35,868 nucleotides of DNA from a virus, in IMG/VR virus record IMGVR_UViG_3300025769_000367, positions 1 to 35,868 of that record, one strand, 5' to 3'. Under the pieces are notes generated by a model. The model was given only the letters and a program-made list of their open reading frames with translations, was not told where the DNA came from and ran no database searches. The position numbers were made by a program, and so were the translations under genes. Of the stretch, positions 27,605 through 35,868 are shown piece by piece. Within the stretch, counting starts at the first letter, position 1. The number at the start of each line of letters is the position of its first letter.

Positions 27605-30269
27605 AATTGACAGATTAAGGAAAGCATACGAGTTCAAACTTGGTAAAGATCTTGCTGCAAAATTGACAGATGCTCAGATAAAAATATTGTCTTCATACTA
27701 TAATAGTATGAGTGAGTCTGAGCAAAATGATGTTGACAATAAAATTGCTATGGGAAAGTCCAATGACCTTCTTGATATGGCACTTTCTATGGTGGAAGAG
27801 AATGAAAGTGAGCAACAACCAGATAGTAGTCCACCAGAAAATAAAATAAAAACTTTTTCCCCCGACTTAGATGATCTATTAAACAGTATTCGAGATGAGG
27901 GTAAGAGAGAAAGAGCTCTTGCCCTCTATGAAGGAACACGAGAAGATGATTTAGTTGAGGAAGAAATTGATGAAAGGATATTAAGACTTTTAGGTCTAGA
28001 AGATACTTTTGATATTGACTATGATACATATAAGACTCTTTTAAAAGAAGCAAATATAAAGTATAGTGTAATAGGCACAAAGGACATCCCAACAGATGAG
28101 GTGATGTTACTGCAAGAGGAATTAAAAAGAGTAAGAAAAAAGGTTGGTAGATTTAAGTTAAAGAAGAAAAAGATAACTGCTGATGATTTTGGTTCATCTG
28201 ATGCGATTACAAAAGAAAAAAAGCAACAATACTATCTCTCTATTATTCCTGAAGCAGAGGTTTCTGGTGAAGAGTCAAAAGAAAAAACTGATAGATTATT
28301 AGAAAATATTATTACAATTAGAGAAACTGTAGAGAGTATTCTTGATAAATTAAAGGGCCAAGTTAAGTTAGAAAAAGACACTGCAGAACTTGAGAGAAAA
28401 AGAGAGCAGATTGCAAAAAGAAATAGAAGAGAATCTGAATTAGAAAAGAAAAAGCAGAAAAAAGGTGGAGCATTAGGTGCCATTGCAAAAGTTTTTTCTC
28501 CAATACAAGGAGTTTTGAATTCTATATTCAGATTTCTTGCATATAGTATTTTAGGAAGAGCATTCCGTTCATTTATAGATTGGTTCTCTGACGAAAAAAA
28601 TAAAAAGAAAGTAGATACTATTGTAAGATTTTTGAAGGATTGGTGGCCTGCAATTCTGGGAGCACTATTCCTATTCACAAATCCATTTGGTAGATTTATT
28701 AGAGCATTCATTGGAACTGTTTTAAAACTTACTCTTAGACTTACTAAATTTGCTATTCCAAAACTTCTAAGTTTTGCAAAGAAAAATCCTGCTGTTGCTG
28801 CTGCACTTGCTGGAGCAGGATTGTTTGCTGCAGGTGCAGTTGTACCTAAACTATTCCCAGAGACTGTTGATGCAGAAGAAAGAAAAACTGAAGCAGCTCC
28901 TGGTAGTAAAGAAGAAAAGATAGAAGCACTGAAAAAGCAAAAGGAAAATCTAGGTTTCTTGGAAAAACTTCAAGGTGTTGGTTCTGAAATTGATGAGCAA
29001 ATCAATCAACTTGAAACTGGACGGACAAAATCTTATGGATTTAAAGGTGGTGGAGAAGTTTCAGAAAATAAAATATCAGCAAAAGATATTAGATTTGATG
29101 GTGGTGGAGTAATTAATTCTGGTTCGGGATTGAAAATATCTGGTGCTGGTTCTGATACGCAGTTAGTTGCAGCAACTCCAGGAGAAATTGTAATCTCCAA
29201 ACGAGCAGTTGATGCCTTTGGTGCAGATACTTTCTTAGGTATGAATGAGATGGGTGGAGGAACTAACAAACCATCTACGATTAATAATATACAATTTGCT
29301 GCTGGTGGTGGAATGGTTGGTAAAAAGAAGACTGGTGATATAAAATCTAGTTTTAATTTACCTTCTGACAATTTTCCAAGAAGCAAACGACCTTTCAGCG
29401 AGACCTCAGAAAAGAAAACTGGTAGTGTAAAATCTGCATTGAATAAAGCTCAAAAATTTTATAATAATATTTCTGTTGGAAATTCCGAAAATAATTATTC
29501 AAATAAAAGTTCTGAGACAAACTCTAATAACTTTAACAATTCAAGAATGATTTCTCAGAATAATTATTTAAATAAAAGTTTTGAGACAAACTCTAATAAC
29601 TCTAATAATAACTCTAAAATTATTTCTCAAAACTCTGAAAATAATTATTCAAATAAAAGTTCTGAGACAAACTCTAATAACTCTAAGAATTCAAGAATGA
29701 TTTCTCAGAATAATTATTTAAATAAAAGTTTTGAGACAAACTCTAATAACTCTAATAACTCTAAGAATTCAAGAATAATTTCTCAGAGCAATTATTTAAA
29801 TAAAAGTTTTGAGACAAACTCTAATAACTCTAAGAATTCAAGAATAATTTCTCAGAGCAATTATTTAAATAAAAGTTCTGAGACAAACTCTAATAACTCT
29901 AATAATAACTCTAAAATTATTTCTCAAAACTCTGAAAATAATTATTCAAATAAAAGTTTTGAGACAAACTCCAATAATTCAAGAATGATTTCTCAGAATA
30001 TTGTGAAATCGAATAGTTATCCAGTAAATTATTATCCAAATGAAAATTACTCTCGATTGCAATTAGCATCTGATTCAAAAATTAATATGATGATTCCTGG
30101 ACCACTTCCCAGTGGTTCCAGTTCTTCATTCATTCCTTTGCCAGATATAGTACAATCATTACCATCCCAACAAATGGGTGTGAATGATGGAACAAAAATT
30201 CCAGAATTTATTGGAAGTCCTTTTAGTGATAAAGCATCTATAAACGCAGGAATATACGGGATAGTATAA
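27594..30269 (+). CDS. Tape-measure-like tail protein with Asn/Ser repeats, 891 aa
   Basis: Predicted order: a helical, acidic N-terminal half with Lys/Glu coiled coils (residues about 150-290), hydrophobic segments (about 352-420, including AAALAGAGLFAAGAVVPKLF), Gly-rich loops (about 480-590) with a LTPGE-like AATPGEIVISKRAVDAFGAD, and then seven tandem repeats (about 632-801) with NKS(S/F)ETNSNN cores. These are features of tape-measure or hub scaffold proteins in T4-like cyanophages. It overlaps gp51. No enzymatic motif is visible. The exact T4 equivalent (gp28 or gp29) is unclear. Confidence 0.75.
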   Translation: MPTKIDRLRKAYEFKLGKDLAAKLTDAQIKILSSYYNSMSESEQNDVDNKIAMGKSNDLLDMALSMVEENESEQQPDSSPPENKIKTFSPDLDDLLNSIRDEGKRERALALYEGTREDDLVEEEIDERILRLLGLEDTFDIDYDTYKTLLKEANIKYSVIGTKDIPTDEVMLLQEELKRVRKKVGRFKLKKKKITADDFGSSDAITKEKKQQYYLSIIPEAEVSGEESKEKTDRLLENIITIRETVESILDKLKGQVKLEKDTAELERKREQIAKRNRRESELEKKKQKKGGALGAIAKVFSPIQGVLNSIFRFLAYSILGRAFRSFIDWFSDEKNKKKVDTIVRFLKDWWPAILGALFLFTNPFGRFIRAFIGTVLKLTLRLTKFAIPKLLSFAKKNPAVAAALAGAGLFAAGAVVPKLFPETVDAEERKTEAAPGSKEEKIEALKKQKENLGFLEKLQGVGSEIDEQINQLETGRTKSYGFKGGGEVSENKISAKDIRFDGGGVINSGSGLKISGAGSDTQLVAATPGEIVISKRAVDAFGADTFLGMNEMGGGTNKPSTINNIQFAAGGGMVGKKKTGDIKSSFNLPSDNFPRSKRPFSETSEKKTGSVKSALNKAQKFYNNISVGNSENNYSNKSSETNSNNFNNSRMISQNNYLNKSFETNSNNSNNNSKIISQNSENNYSNKSSETNSNNSKNSRMISQNNYLNKSFETNSNNSNNSKNSRIISQSNYLNKSFETNSNNSKNSRIISQSNYLNKSSETNSNNSNNNSKIISQNSENNYSNKSFETNSNNSRMISQNIVKSNSYPVNYYPNENYSRLQLASDSKINMMIPGPLPSGSSSSFIPLPDIVQSLPSQQMGVNDGTKIPEFIGSPFSDKASINAGIYGIV
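29490..29996 (+). repeat. In-frame tandem repeats, about 60-81 bp each, seven copies
   Basis: Units carry AATAAAAGTT(C/T)TGAGACAAAC and encode NNY-NKS-ETNSNN...ISQ. Differences between copies are mainly insertions of AACTCTAAT triplets-of-codons. All changes keep frame. Confidence 0.9.
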
Positions 30270-30270
30270 A

Positions 30271-32829
30271 ATGGCAGTAATAGATTCCGAAAAACTACTA
30301 CCACCATCAAAGTCCTCAGGAAATTCTTTGGACAACCAAAAATTTCTTGTGCCGATAACAAATTTACAACCAAAATCTTCTGCCATCATAAAGGCTTCTG
30401 ATATAAAACCAGGAGAAACTGAAGAACAAGCACCAAGGATTGCAAAGAAATCTATATTATTTGAAGTCATTAAGATTAAAAAGAGTACAATTAAGATAGA
30501 TAAAATTCTTGGTAAGAGAAGTGAATTTGTAAAGAATCAGCAGGAGAGAAAAAGAAAATCCTTAGAGAATGAAAGTAGAGATAAAAAGGAAAGAGCATTA
30601 GAAGGAAAAAAGAAAAAGAAAAAAGAAGGTTCTAAATTTCCATCTTTACCTGAACTTAGTTTCTTAGATAAGATTGGCAATTTTATTTTCTATAGTCTTC
30701 TTGGAAACTTTCTTAATAATTTTGGACAGTATCTTCCTAAACTATTAGAAATTGGAAAGGTTATAGGCCCAGTCTCAAATTTTCTTATCAGTTTCTCTGG
30801 AAAAATTTTAAATGCTACTGTTTCTTTTATTGAACTTGGATATAATGCATATGATAAAGTTAGAGAACTGACAAAGAAAATTGGTGGTGAGGATGCAGAG
30901 AAAAAGTTTGATGAATTCAGCAAGCAATTTAATAGATTTGCAAACATTGCAATCATTGCAGCTATTGCTGCAAGTGGTGGAACTGATTTTGGTGGCGGTC
31001 GTGGAAAGGGGGGAGGAGTTCAAAGAAGAGGATTTGATACTAAAGGGAGAAGAGTAACTAATAGTGCACAGAGAAGATACTTTAAGAAGTATGGTAGAGA
31101 TAAATTCATTGAAAGATTTGGAAAAGAAAATTTAAAAAATCTTCCAAAGTCTGCTCAGAGAAGTGGATTAACAAAAGTTGCTAGAGGTGCTGTAGCAAAA
31201 ACATTAGGTAGAAGTGGTTCTAAGCAAGCATTAAAGTTAACCAAAAGGTTTATAACTCCATTTGTAAAAAGAATTCCAGTCATTGGGGGTTTAATTGATT
31301 TTGCATTAAATTATTTTGTCTTTAAGGAACCTCTGGGCAGAGCTGCTTTTGCCGCTATTGGTTCTACTATCGTTGGTGCTCTTGTTGGTGCTGTCGGGAA
31401 TGTTTTTGCACCTGTTGTTGGAGGTATTATTGGTGGTGCTCTTGGCGGTCTTGCTGGAGATATGGCAGGAAAGTGGTTATATGATGCATTCTTTAAGAAT
31501 AAAAAACCAGTCACTCTAAAAGAAGACAGAACAAAGGACCAAGATAAAATAAAACCCGGAAGAAAACCAGAAACTCCACAATCAAGAAAGTCTTCCGGAG
31601 TAATCACTGGTTCTCAAATAGAAAAGTGGAAAGCATTTTATGCAATGGCAGAAGCAGCAGGTGCAAAGTATCCGCAACTTGTGGCTGCACAGTTTGCACT
31701 GGAATCTGGTTGGGGTCAAAGTCTTGCTGCAAAAAATAATTTCTTTGGAATTAAGGCAACGTCAAGTGAGGCTGCAACACTCTCATCAACTCAAGAAGTT
31801 TATGGAGGAAAAACTGTTCAGACTGCAGCAAGATTTAAGAACTTTGATACTCCACAAGATGCAGTCAATCATCTTGTAACTCAATGGTACAAAGACTATC
31901 GTGGTTATCGTGGAGTTAACAATGCTGGTAGTGCACAAGATGCAGCAGATATGCTTCGTTCTGAAGGATATGCTACTGATCCTGCATACTCAGCAAAACT
32001 AAAAGATTTGATGTCTAGATTTGCTGATGTCACAGGAACAAGAGATGATATTTCTGGAATCTCTTATTCCGAATCTGGTGCTAATGTTAACAGTACCAAT
32101 ACTAACAGTCTTGGTGGAACAACTGGAGGAAGTGGTGTACCTCCAAGTGAAGGTAGTAAACTTGCTGGTGAACTTGGAAGATATTTGGACAGTAAGGGAC
32201 TTGGTGGTTTCGGAGATGGTGTATGGCAACATCCAGAGCATCCTGCTTGGAAACCAGAAAGTGGTCATAGAGTAAATTCCTTACACTATCGTTCTCAAGG
32301 TGCAAGGGCAATTGATATTGGTGGATGGGGTCCAAACTATTGGAGAAGTCGAGGATATAGTGGTATTGATGACCAGACAAAAATTATTGCTGCAATCAAT
32401 GAATGGGAAAAATCTAAAGGTATTACAAAAAGAGAAGAGTTTGCACATGAAGGAAATGAACCTTCAGCACACTGGAACCATGTTCACGTTGCATATAAAT
32501 CTGGAGGATGGGTTAGAGGATTAACAAAGGCAATTCTTGGTGAAAGAGGAAATGAATTTGTATTTGATGCTGATACCACAGATGCACTGGAAGACAAGTA
32601 TCCTGGACTGTTAAGTGCTCTTAATAAAGCAAACTATACAGAGTCCCTTTCATTGTTAAAAAATTATACAAGTTATTATAATCCATCTATGAGTGGCAAT
32701 ACTATTATGGTGCAGAGAGTAATTGTAGAAAAACCAGTTCCAATGGGTGGAAGAGGAGGTGGTGGATTTGTAGCAGACTCTTCCAGTTCTAACATAGATA
32801 ATAATATAGCAGCACTATCTGTAGGATAA
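30271..32829 (+). CDS. Baseplate hub protein with two cell-wall hydrolase-like domains, 852 aa
   Basis: The N-terminal part is basic and helical; hydrophobic Gly-rich helices (residues about 345-405, including GALVGAVGNVFAPVVGGIIG) resemble tape-measure segments. Residues about 446-585 match a FlgJ-type glucosaminidase: LVAAQFALESGWGQSLAAKN, with a catalytic Glu candidate in LESGW, then NNFFGIK. Residues about 640-750 resemble an M15-type peptidase: SLHYRSQGARAIDIGG and HWNHVHVAY place His/Asp and HxH zinc ligands. Together they could cut glycan and peptide in the host wall during injection. The gp5-like protein here has no lysozyme domain, so this protein may replace it. Confidence 0.8.
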   Translation: MAVIDSEKLLPPSKSSGNSLDNQKFLVPITNLQPKSSAIIKASDIKPGETEEQAPRIAKKSILFEVIKIKKSTIKIDKILGKRSEFVKNQQERKRKSLENESRDKKERALEGKKKKKKEGSKFPSLPELSFLDKIGNFIFYSLLGNFLNNFGQYLPKLLEIGKVIGPVSNFLISFSGKILNATVSFIELGYNAYDKVRELTKKIGGEDAEKKFDEFSKQFNRFANIAIIAAIAASGGTDFGGGRGKGGGVQRRGFDTKGRRVTNSAQRRYFKKYGRDKFIERFGKENLKNLPKSAQRSGLTKVARGAVAKTLGRSGSKQALKLTKRFITPFVKRIPVIGGLIDFALNYFVFKEPLGRAAFAAIGSTIVGALVGAVGNVFAPVVGGIIGGALGGLAGDMAGKWLYDAFFKNKKPVTLKEDRTKDQDKIKPGRKPETPQSRKSSGVITGSQIEKWKAFYAMAEAAGAKYPQLVAAQFALESGWGQSLAAKNNFFGIKATSSEAATLSSTQEVYGGKTVQTAARFKNFDTPQDAVNHLVTQWYKDYRGYRGVNNAGSAQDAADMLRSEGYATDPAYSAKLKDLMSRFADVTGTRDDISGISYSESGANVNSTNTNSLGGTTGGSGVPPSEGSKLAGELGRYLDSKGLGGFGDGVWQHPEHPAWKPESGHRVNSLHYRSQGARAIDIGGWGPNYWRSRGYSGIDDQTKIIAAINEWEKSKGITKREEFAHEGNEPSAHWNHVHVAYKSGGWVRGLTKAILGERGNEFVFDADTTDALEDKYPGLLSALNKANYTESLSLLKNYTSYYNPSMSGNTIMVQRVIVEKPVPMGGRGGGGFVADSSSSNIDNNIAALSVG

Positions 32830-34148
32830 TGGGATTAGAGAATCAGGTTGCAAGGCAATATAACATAGGAAAATTTAAAATATATTCCAATGATGGAAAG
32901 AATTCTGTTGACTTGACAACAGGTGAAGGATATTTTTTGAACCTACAATACAATGAAAGTATATTGGAGAATCAAGTATCTGCTACAGTAACAATTGCAG
33001 ACATTGGATATGCTGTTGGAGATTCGCAGAATCAAAAATATCTTGGCCTGATTGATGGTCTGGATATGTGTGGCGGTGAAAGAGTAGAACTTGTAATGGA
33101 AGACGGATACAAAAACAAATTGGAATTCATTGATGAGAAGTGTCTTTATGTTGCAAAAATTAGAAACAAACTTGAAGATACTCAGAAGATGGTGTTTGTA
33201 ATTGATTTGGTAACAAAAGAATTTTTTATGAATGAACTTGTGGAAACAAGAGTTGATGGACCTTTCGATGGTAAAATATCAGTCTCAGTAGAAAATATTC
33301 TTAAACAATATCTGAGAACAGAGAAAGATGTTGATATTGAAGAAACAGATAATGTATATTCATTTAATGGCCATGTCGAGAAACCATTCTATAAATGTAC
33401 TTGGTTAGGTAAAAGGTCAGTACCAAAAGATGGGACAAGTAAATCTGCAGGATTTTTCTTTTATGAAAATTATGATGGGTTTAAATTTAAGTCCATTGAA
33501 TCATTGTTAGATTCTGAAAGAATGCAATATAAAAAATATGTTTTCACAAACACTACAGAACTTCCAGATGAATATGATGGAAAGATTCTTGAGTATATGC
33601 CCATTATTAATATTGATGTTCAACAAAAAATGAGCATAGGTGCATATGGTTCTCAAGTTAAGACATACAATTTTTATGATAATGAATATAAAGAAAAGAA
33701 TATAGGTTCTCAAAAAGAAGGAGAAAAGGGAATTAATCTTGCAGGCAACAACTTACCATGTTTACCTGAAGAAATGTTTGATAAACCAACAAGAATTATT
33801 GGTAAGATGCAACCAATTGGTGTAAAGCAAAATTTAGATAAAGATAAATCAAAAGAGAAAGACTATAATGTAGATGAGATTGTTGCACAGGCAGCAAGTC
33901 GCTATAATCAATTGTTTACCATTATATTGACTGCAAAAATTGCTGGAGATTTTTCTCATAGAGTTGGTGATATTATATTCTGCGATTTTCCAGAACAGTC
34001 TCCAGGAAAAACTCAAGCAGTGAGTGGTAAAAATAGTGGGATATATATGATAGCCAATTTAGCACAACAAGTTGATGCCAGAGAGGGTTGTTGGACTCAG
34101 TTTACTCTTGTTAGAGATTCTTACGGAAGGAAACCATTTAAAAGATGA
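32829..34148 (+). CDS. 27: Baseplate hub protein gp27-like
   Basis: This 439-residue protein lies directly before the gp5-like gene, as gp27 should, although T4 has a different local order. Its tube-like opening (YFLNLQYNESILENQVSATVTI) and C-terminal hub segment (RYNQLFTIILTAKIAGDFSH, then VGDIIFCDFPE) fit the gp27/VgrG-type hub fold. In T4, the gp27 trimer caps the tail tube and holds gp5. It overlaps its neighbours by 1 and 4 bp. Confidence 0.75.
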   Translation: MGLENQVARQYNIGKFKIYSNDGKNSVDLTTGEGYFLNLQYNESILENQVSATVTIADIGYAVGDSQNQKYLGLIDGLDMCGGERVELVMEDGYKNKLEFIDEKCLYVAKIRNKLEDTQKMVFVIDLVTKEFFMNELVETRVDGPFDGKISVSVENILKQYLRTEKDVDIEETDNVYSFNGHVEKPFYKCTWLGKRSVPKDGTSKSAGFFFYENYDGFKFKSIESLLDSERMQYKKYVFTNTTELPDEYDGKILEYMPIINIDVQQKMSIGAYGSQVKTYNFYDNEYKEKNIGSQKEGEKGINLAGNNLPCLPEEMFDKPTRIIGKMQPIGVKQNLDKDKSKEKDYNVDEIVAQAASRYNQLFTIILTAKIAGDFSHRVGDIIFCDFPEQSPGKTQAVSGKNSGIYMIANLAQQVDAREGCWTQFTLVRDSYGRKPFKR

Positions 34149-35868
34149 CTCAAGGAAATTTTAACCCGGAACAAATTGGATCAGCAGGACTCTATTGGTG
34201 GACTGGGATTATTGTATCTGATGAGTCTTGGAAAGACAATGAGATTGCGGAGAAATGGAATACTCTAGATCAACTTCCAGGATGGGGAGCAAGATATAAA
34301 GTTAGAATTGTAGGAAAACATACTGGGGTAAGAGAAAAACTTAGTGATGATAAGTTAGAATTGTGTGAGGTAGTATATCCCGTCACTGGTGGAACAGGCC
34401 ATGCAGCAAGTTATCAAACATCAAACCTGAGACAGGGTTCAGTTGTTATTGGTTTTTACAAAGATGGCACTGATGGAAATGAACCTATAATTCTTGGTTG
34501 TATTGGTAATAATGACCAGACAGTATTAAAAAGAGTACAGCAGAATGGTTTTGATACTCTTTCGGGATATACAAGTAGTACAGGTACAGCAAGAGTAGCG
34601 AAGTATTCTATTCCTCCAGGAGGTTCTCCAAGGTCTAGGCAATATATTGGAGAAGCACTTTCAAATTCTACCGATAAGGCCAACAATGCAGCAGACCAAA
34701 GAGCAGCAGAAGACCAAAGAGCTGCATCTCCTATAGCATCTCCGTATAGTTGTGATTTAATTAATTTTTCAGGAATTCAATTAAAGATACAAAATCTTAT
34801 CCTTGATATTGAGAAAAAGAAGAAAGAAATATATGATTGGAGATACTCAATTACTAATGAAATTATTAGTGAAAACGGTCAAAAATTTGGAGTAGAAGAA
34901 TATGTTGCATATAAAGTTGGAAAGGTTGCAGCAGATGTAACTGCAGCAATAAAAAATCTTGTACTTGAAGTACAGAAGAAAGTAAAAGAAAACGTTGAAA
35001 AAGGTGCAAAGAATTTCTATTACCTTCTTTTTCCAAATTCCAGACCTAAGGCAAAGGTTGCAATTGAAACTGCGAATGAGTTAATTACTTGTCTGTTCAG
35101 AAAGATTATTGGTCAATTAATATCAGTAATTACTAAGTTCTTATTGTCTGCAGTTAATAAGTATATTAATGTTCCTCTTTGTGCAGCAGAGAATATTCTA
35201 GGTGGAATCATTGGTAAGTTAAGTGGATTACTTAACTCTGCAATTAAAGCAATTATGGGGCCAGTCAATGCAATTCTTGGTGCAGTTGATTTGGTTGGTG
35301 ATATTTTTGATATCGTTATAGGAATTTTGAGTTTTATTAAATGTGATGACCCTCCAAGTTGTTCAAAAGTTAAGGAGTGGAGTATCTATGATGGACCAGG
35401 ACCAGGATTAAATCTTGACATTGGTGGACTTATAAACAAAGTTAAATCATTTGCGGGAGGAGTTCAACAGTCTGTTGACCCCGATAATTTTGATTTTGAT
35501 TTGGATTTTGATGACGTATTTAATAATCCATGTAATATAAACGCAATTCTTTGTGGTCCACCAACAGTAGAATTTTTTGGTGGTGGAGGTTCAGGAGCAT
35601 CTGGTAATGCCATTATAAGTGCATCCGGACAAATTTTGGGCGTTGATATTATAAGCACTGGTGGTGGTTATTCAAACCCACCTATTGTCCGTTTTGTAGA
35701 TGCCTGCGGTAAAGGAAGCGGTGCATTTGGAAGAGCTGTTATTGGTAGAGTACCTAAGAGCAACAGTGATGGAACTGGAACAGGAACTACTGGAACTGGA
35801 ACAGGAACTACTGGAACTGGAACAGGAACTACTGGAACTGGAACAGGAACTACTGGAACTGGAACAGG
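34145..35868 (+). CDS. 5: gp5-like baseplate hub / spike protein, 3' end outside window
   Basis: The frame starts MTQGNFNPEQIGSAGLYWWT and stays open to the window end (more than 574 codons). The N-terminal OB-type domain (WGARYKVRIVGKHTG, then CEVVYPVTGG and RQGSVVIGFYKDGTDGNEPI, then LGCIGNN) is that of gp5/VgrG spikes. The middle is helical and hydrophobic (residues about 200-390) with no T4-type lysozyme domain. Near residue 500 it has FGGGGSGASGNA and GGGYSNPPIVRF, a repeat seen in cyanophage structural proteins. It ends in Gly/Thr repeats at the window edge. Confidence 0.8.
   Translation, partial: MTQGNFNPEQIGSAGLYWWTGIIVSDESWKDNEIAEKWNTLDQLPGWGARYKVRIVGKHTGVREKLSDDKLELCEVVYPVTGGTGHAASYQTSNLRQGSVVIGFYKDGTDGNEPIILGCIGNNDQTVLKRVQQNGFDTLSGYTSSTGTARVAKYSIPPGGSPRSRQYIGEALSNSTDKANNAADQRAAEDQRAASPIASPYSCDLINFSGIQLKIQNLILDIEKKKKEIYDWRYSITNEIISENGQKFGVEEYVAYKVGKVAADVTAAIKNLVLEVQKKVKENVEKGAKNFYYLLFPNSRPKAKVAIETANELITCLFRKIIGQLISVITKFLLSAVNKYINVPLCAAENILGGIIGKLSGLLNSAIKAIMGPVNAILGAVDLVGDIFDIVIGILSFIKCDDPPSCSKVKEWSIYDGPGPGLNLDIGGLINKVKSFAGGVQQSVDPDNFDFDLDFDDVFNNPCNINAILCGPPTVEFFGGGGSGASGNAIISASGQILGVDIISTGGGYSNPPIVRFVDACGKGSGAFGRAVIGRVPKSNSDGTGTGTTGTGTGTTGTGTGTTGTGTGTTGTGT
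35771..35868 (+). repeat. 21-bp tandem repeats encoding GTGTGTT, cut by window end
   Basis: GGAACTGGAACAGGAACTAC plus T repeats four times perfectly, with a fifth copy started (35855 on). The repeat is in frame and extends outside the window. Confidence 0.95.

Noticed and set aside
29490-29996. CRISPR-like array
   Set aside because: The repeats are in-frame and coding, with no unique spacers and no cas genes.
1-35868. tRNA genes, which are common in cyanomyoviruses
   Set aside because: I saw no cloverleaf-like segments with the conserved T-arm sequence; intergenic gaps are nearly all too short. A tRNA search would settle it.

Overview
The window is part of the genome of a T4-like cyanophage (a myovirus infecting marine Synechococcus or Prochlorococcus). 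Three groups of genes show this. First, there are phage copies of photosynthesis genes: psbA for the photosystem II D1 protein, and petE for plastocyanin. Second, there are T4-type replication and transcription genes: gp33, gp59, gp32, a glutaredoxin, thyX and phoH. Third, there are T4-type baseplate and tail genes: gp53, gp48, gp4, a tube protein, gp26, gp51, gp27 and gp5. The DNA is AT-rich, genes are short and tightly packed, and ATGA stop/start overlaps are common. I saw no tRNA, rRNA, CRISPR array, insertion sequence or integrase.

Layout. 1-1754: the 3' five-sixths of psbA, split by two group I introns. The first carries a LAGLIDADG endonuclease gene. The second is about 207 nt and has no ORF. 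1845-2216: a free-standing Endo VII-type HNH endonuclease resembling F-CphI. 2223-9384: a plus-strand accessory block of about 30 small, mostly unknown genes, ending in a GIY-YIG endonuclease. 9465-13734: more small genes, a metzincin-type protease, a two-domain glycosyltransferase, a mini-fibre protein and plastocyanin. 13833-17204: conserved small cyanophage genes, glutaredoxin and a degenerate glutaredoxin. 17231-17701: a strong promoter, a glutamine-riboswitch-like leader and three tiny ORFs. 17762-22627: thyX, phoH, a RecB-like nuclease, gp33, gp59, a DUF1825-like protein and gp32. 22628-25916 (minus strand): gp53, gp48, an unknown gene and gp4. 25957 to the end (plus strand): tail tube, gp26, gp51, a tape-measure-like protein with Asn/Ser repeats, a hub protein with two wall-hydrolase-like domains, gp27, and a gp5-like hub protein that runs off the window.

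The genes form a plausible infection programme. D1 and plastocyanin sustain host electron transport. ThyX, glutaredoxin and the 59/32/33 group support DNA synthesis and late transcription. The baseplate hub genes build the cell-wall-puncturing device. The most interesting non-coding signals are (i) repeated terminator hairpins whose loops carry the -35 box of the next promoter, with a 16-18 bp spacer, and (ii) a glutamine-type riboswitch starting almost at the predicted transcription start. The two psbA introns are also notable, because they interrupt D1 next to the manganese-cluster ligand codons 61 and 332-344.
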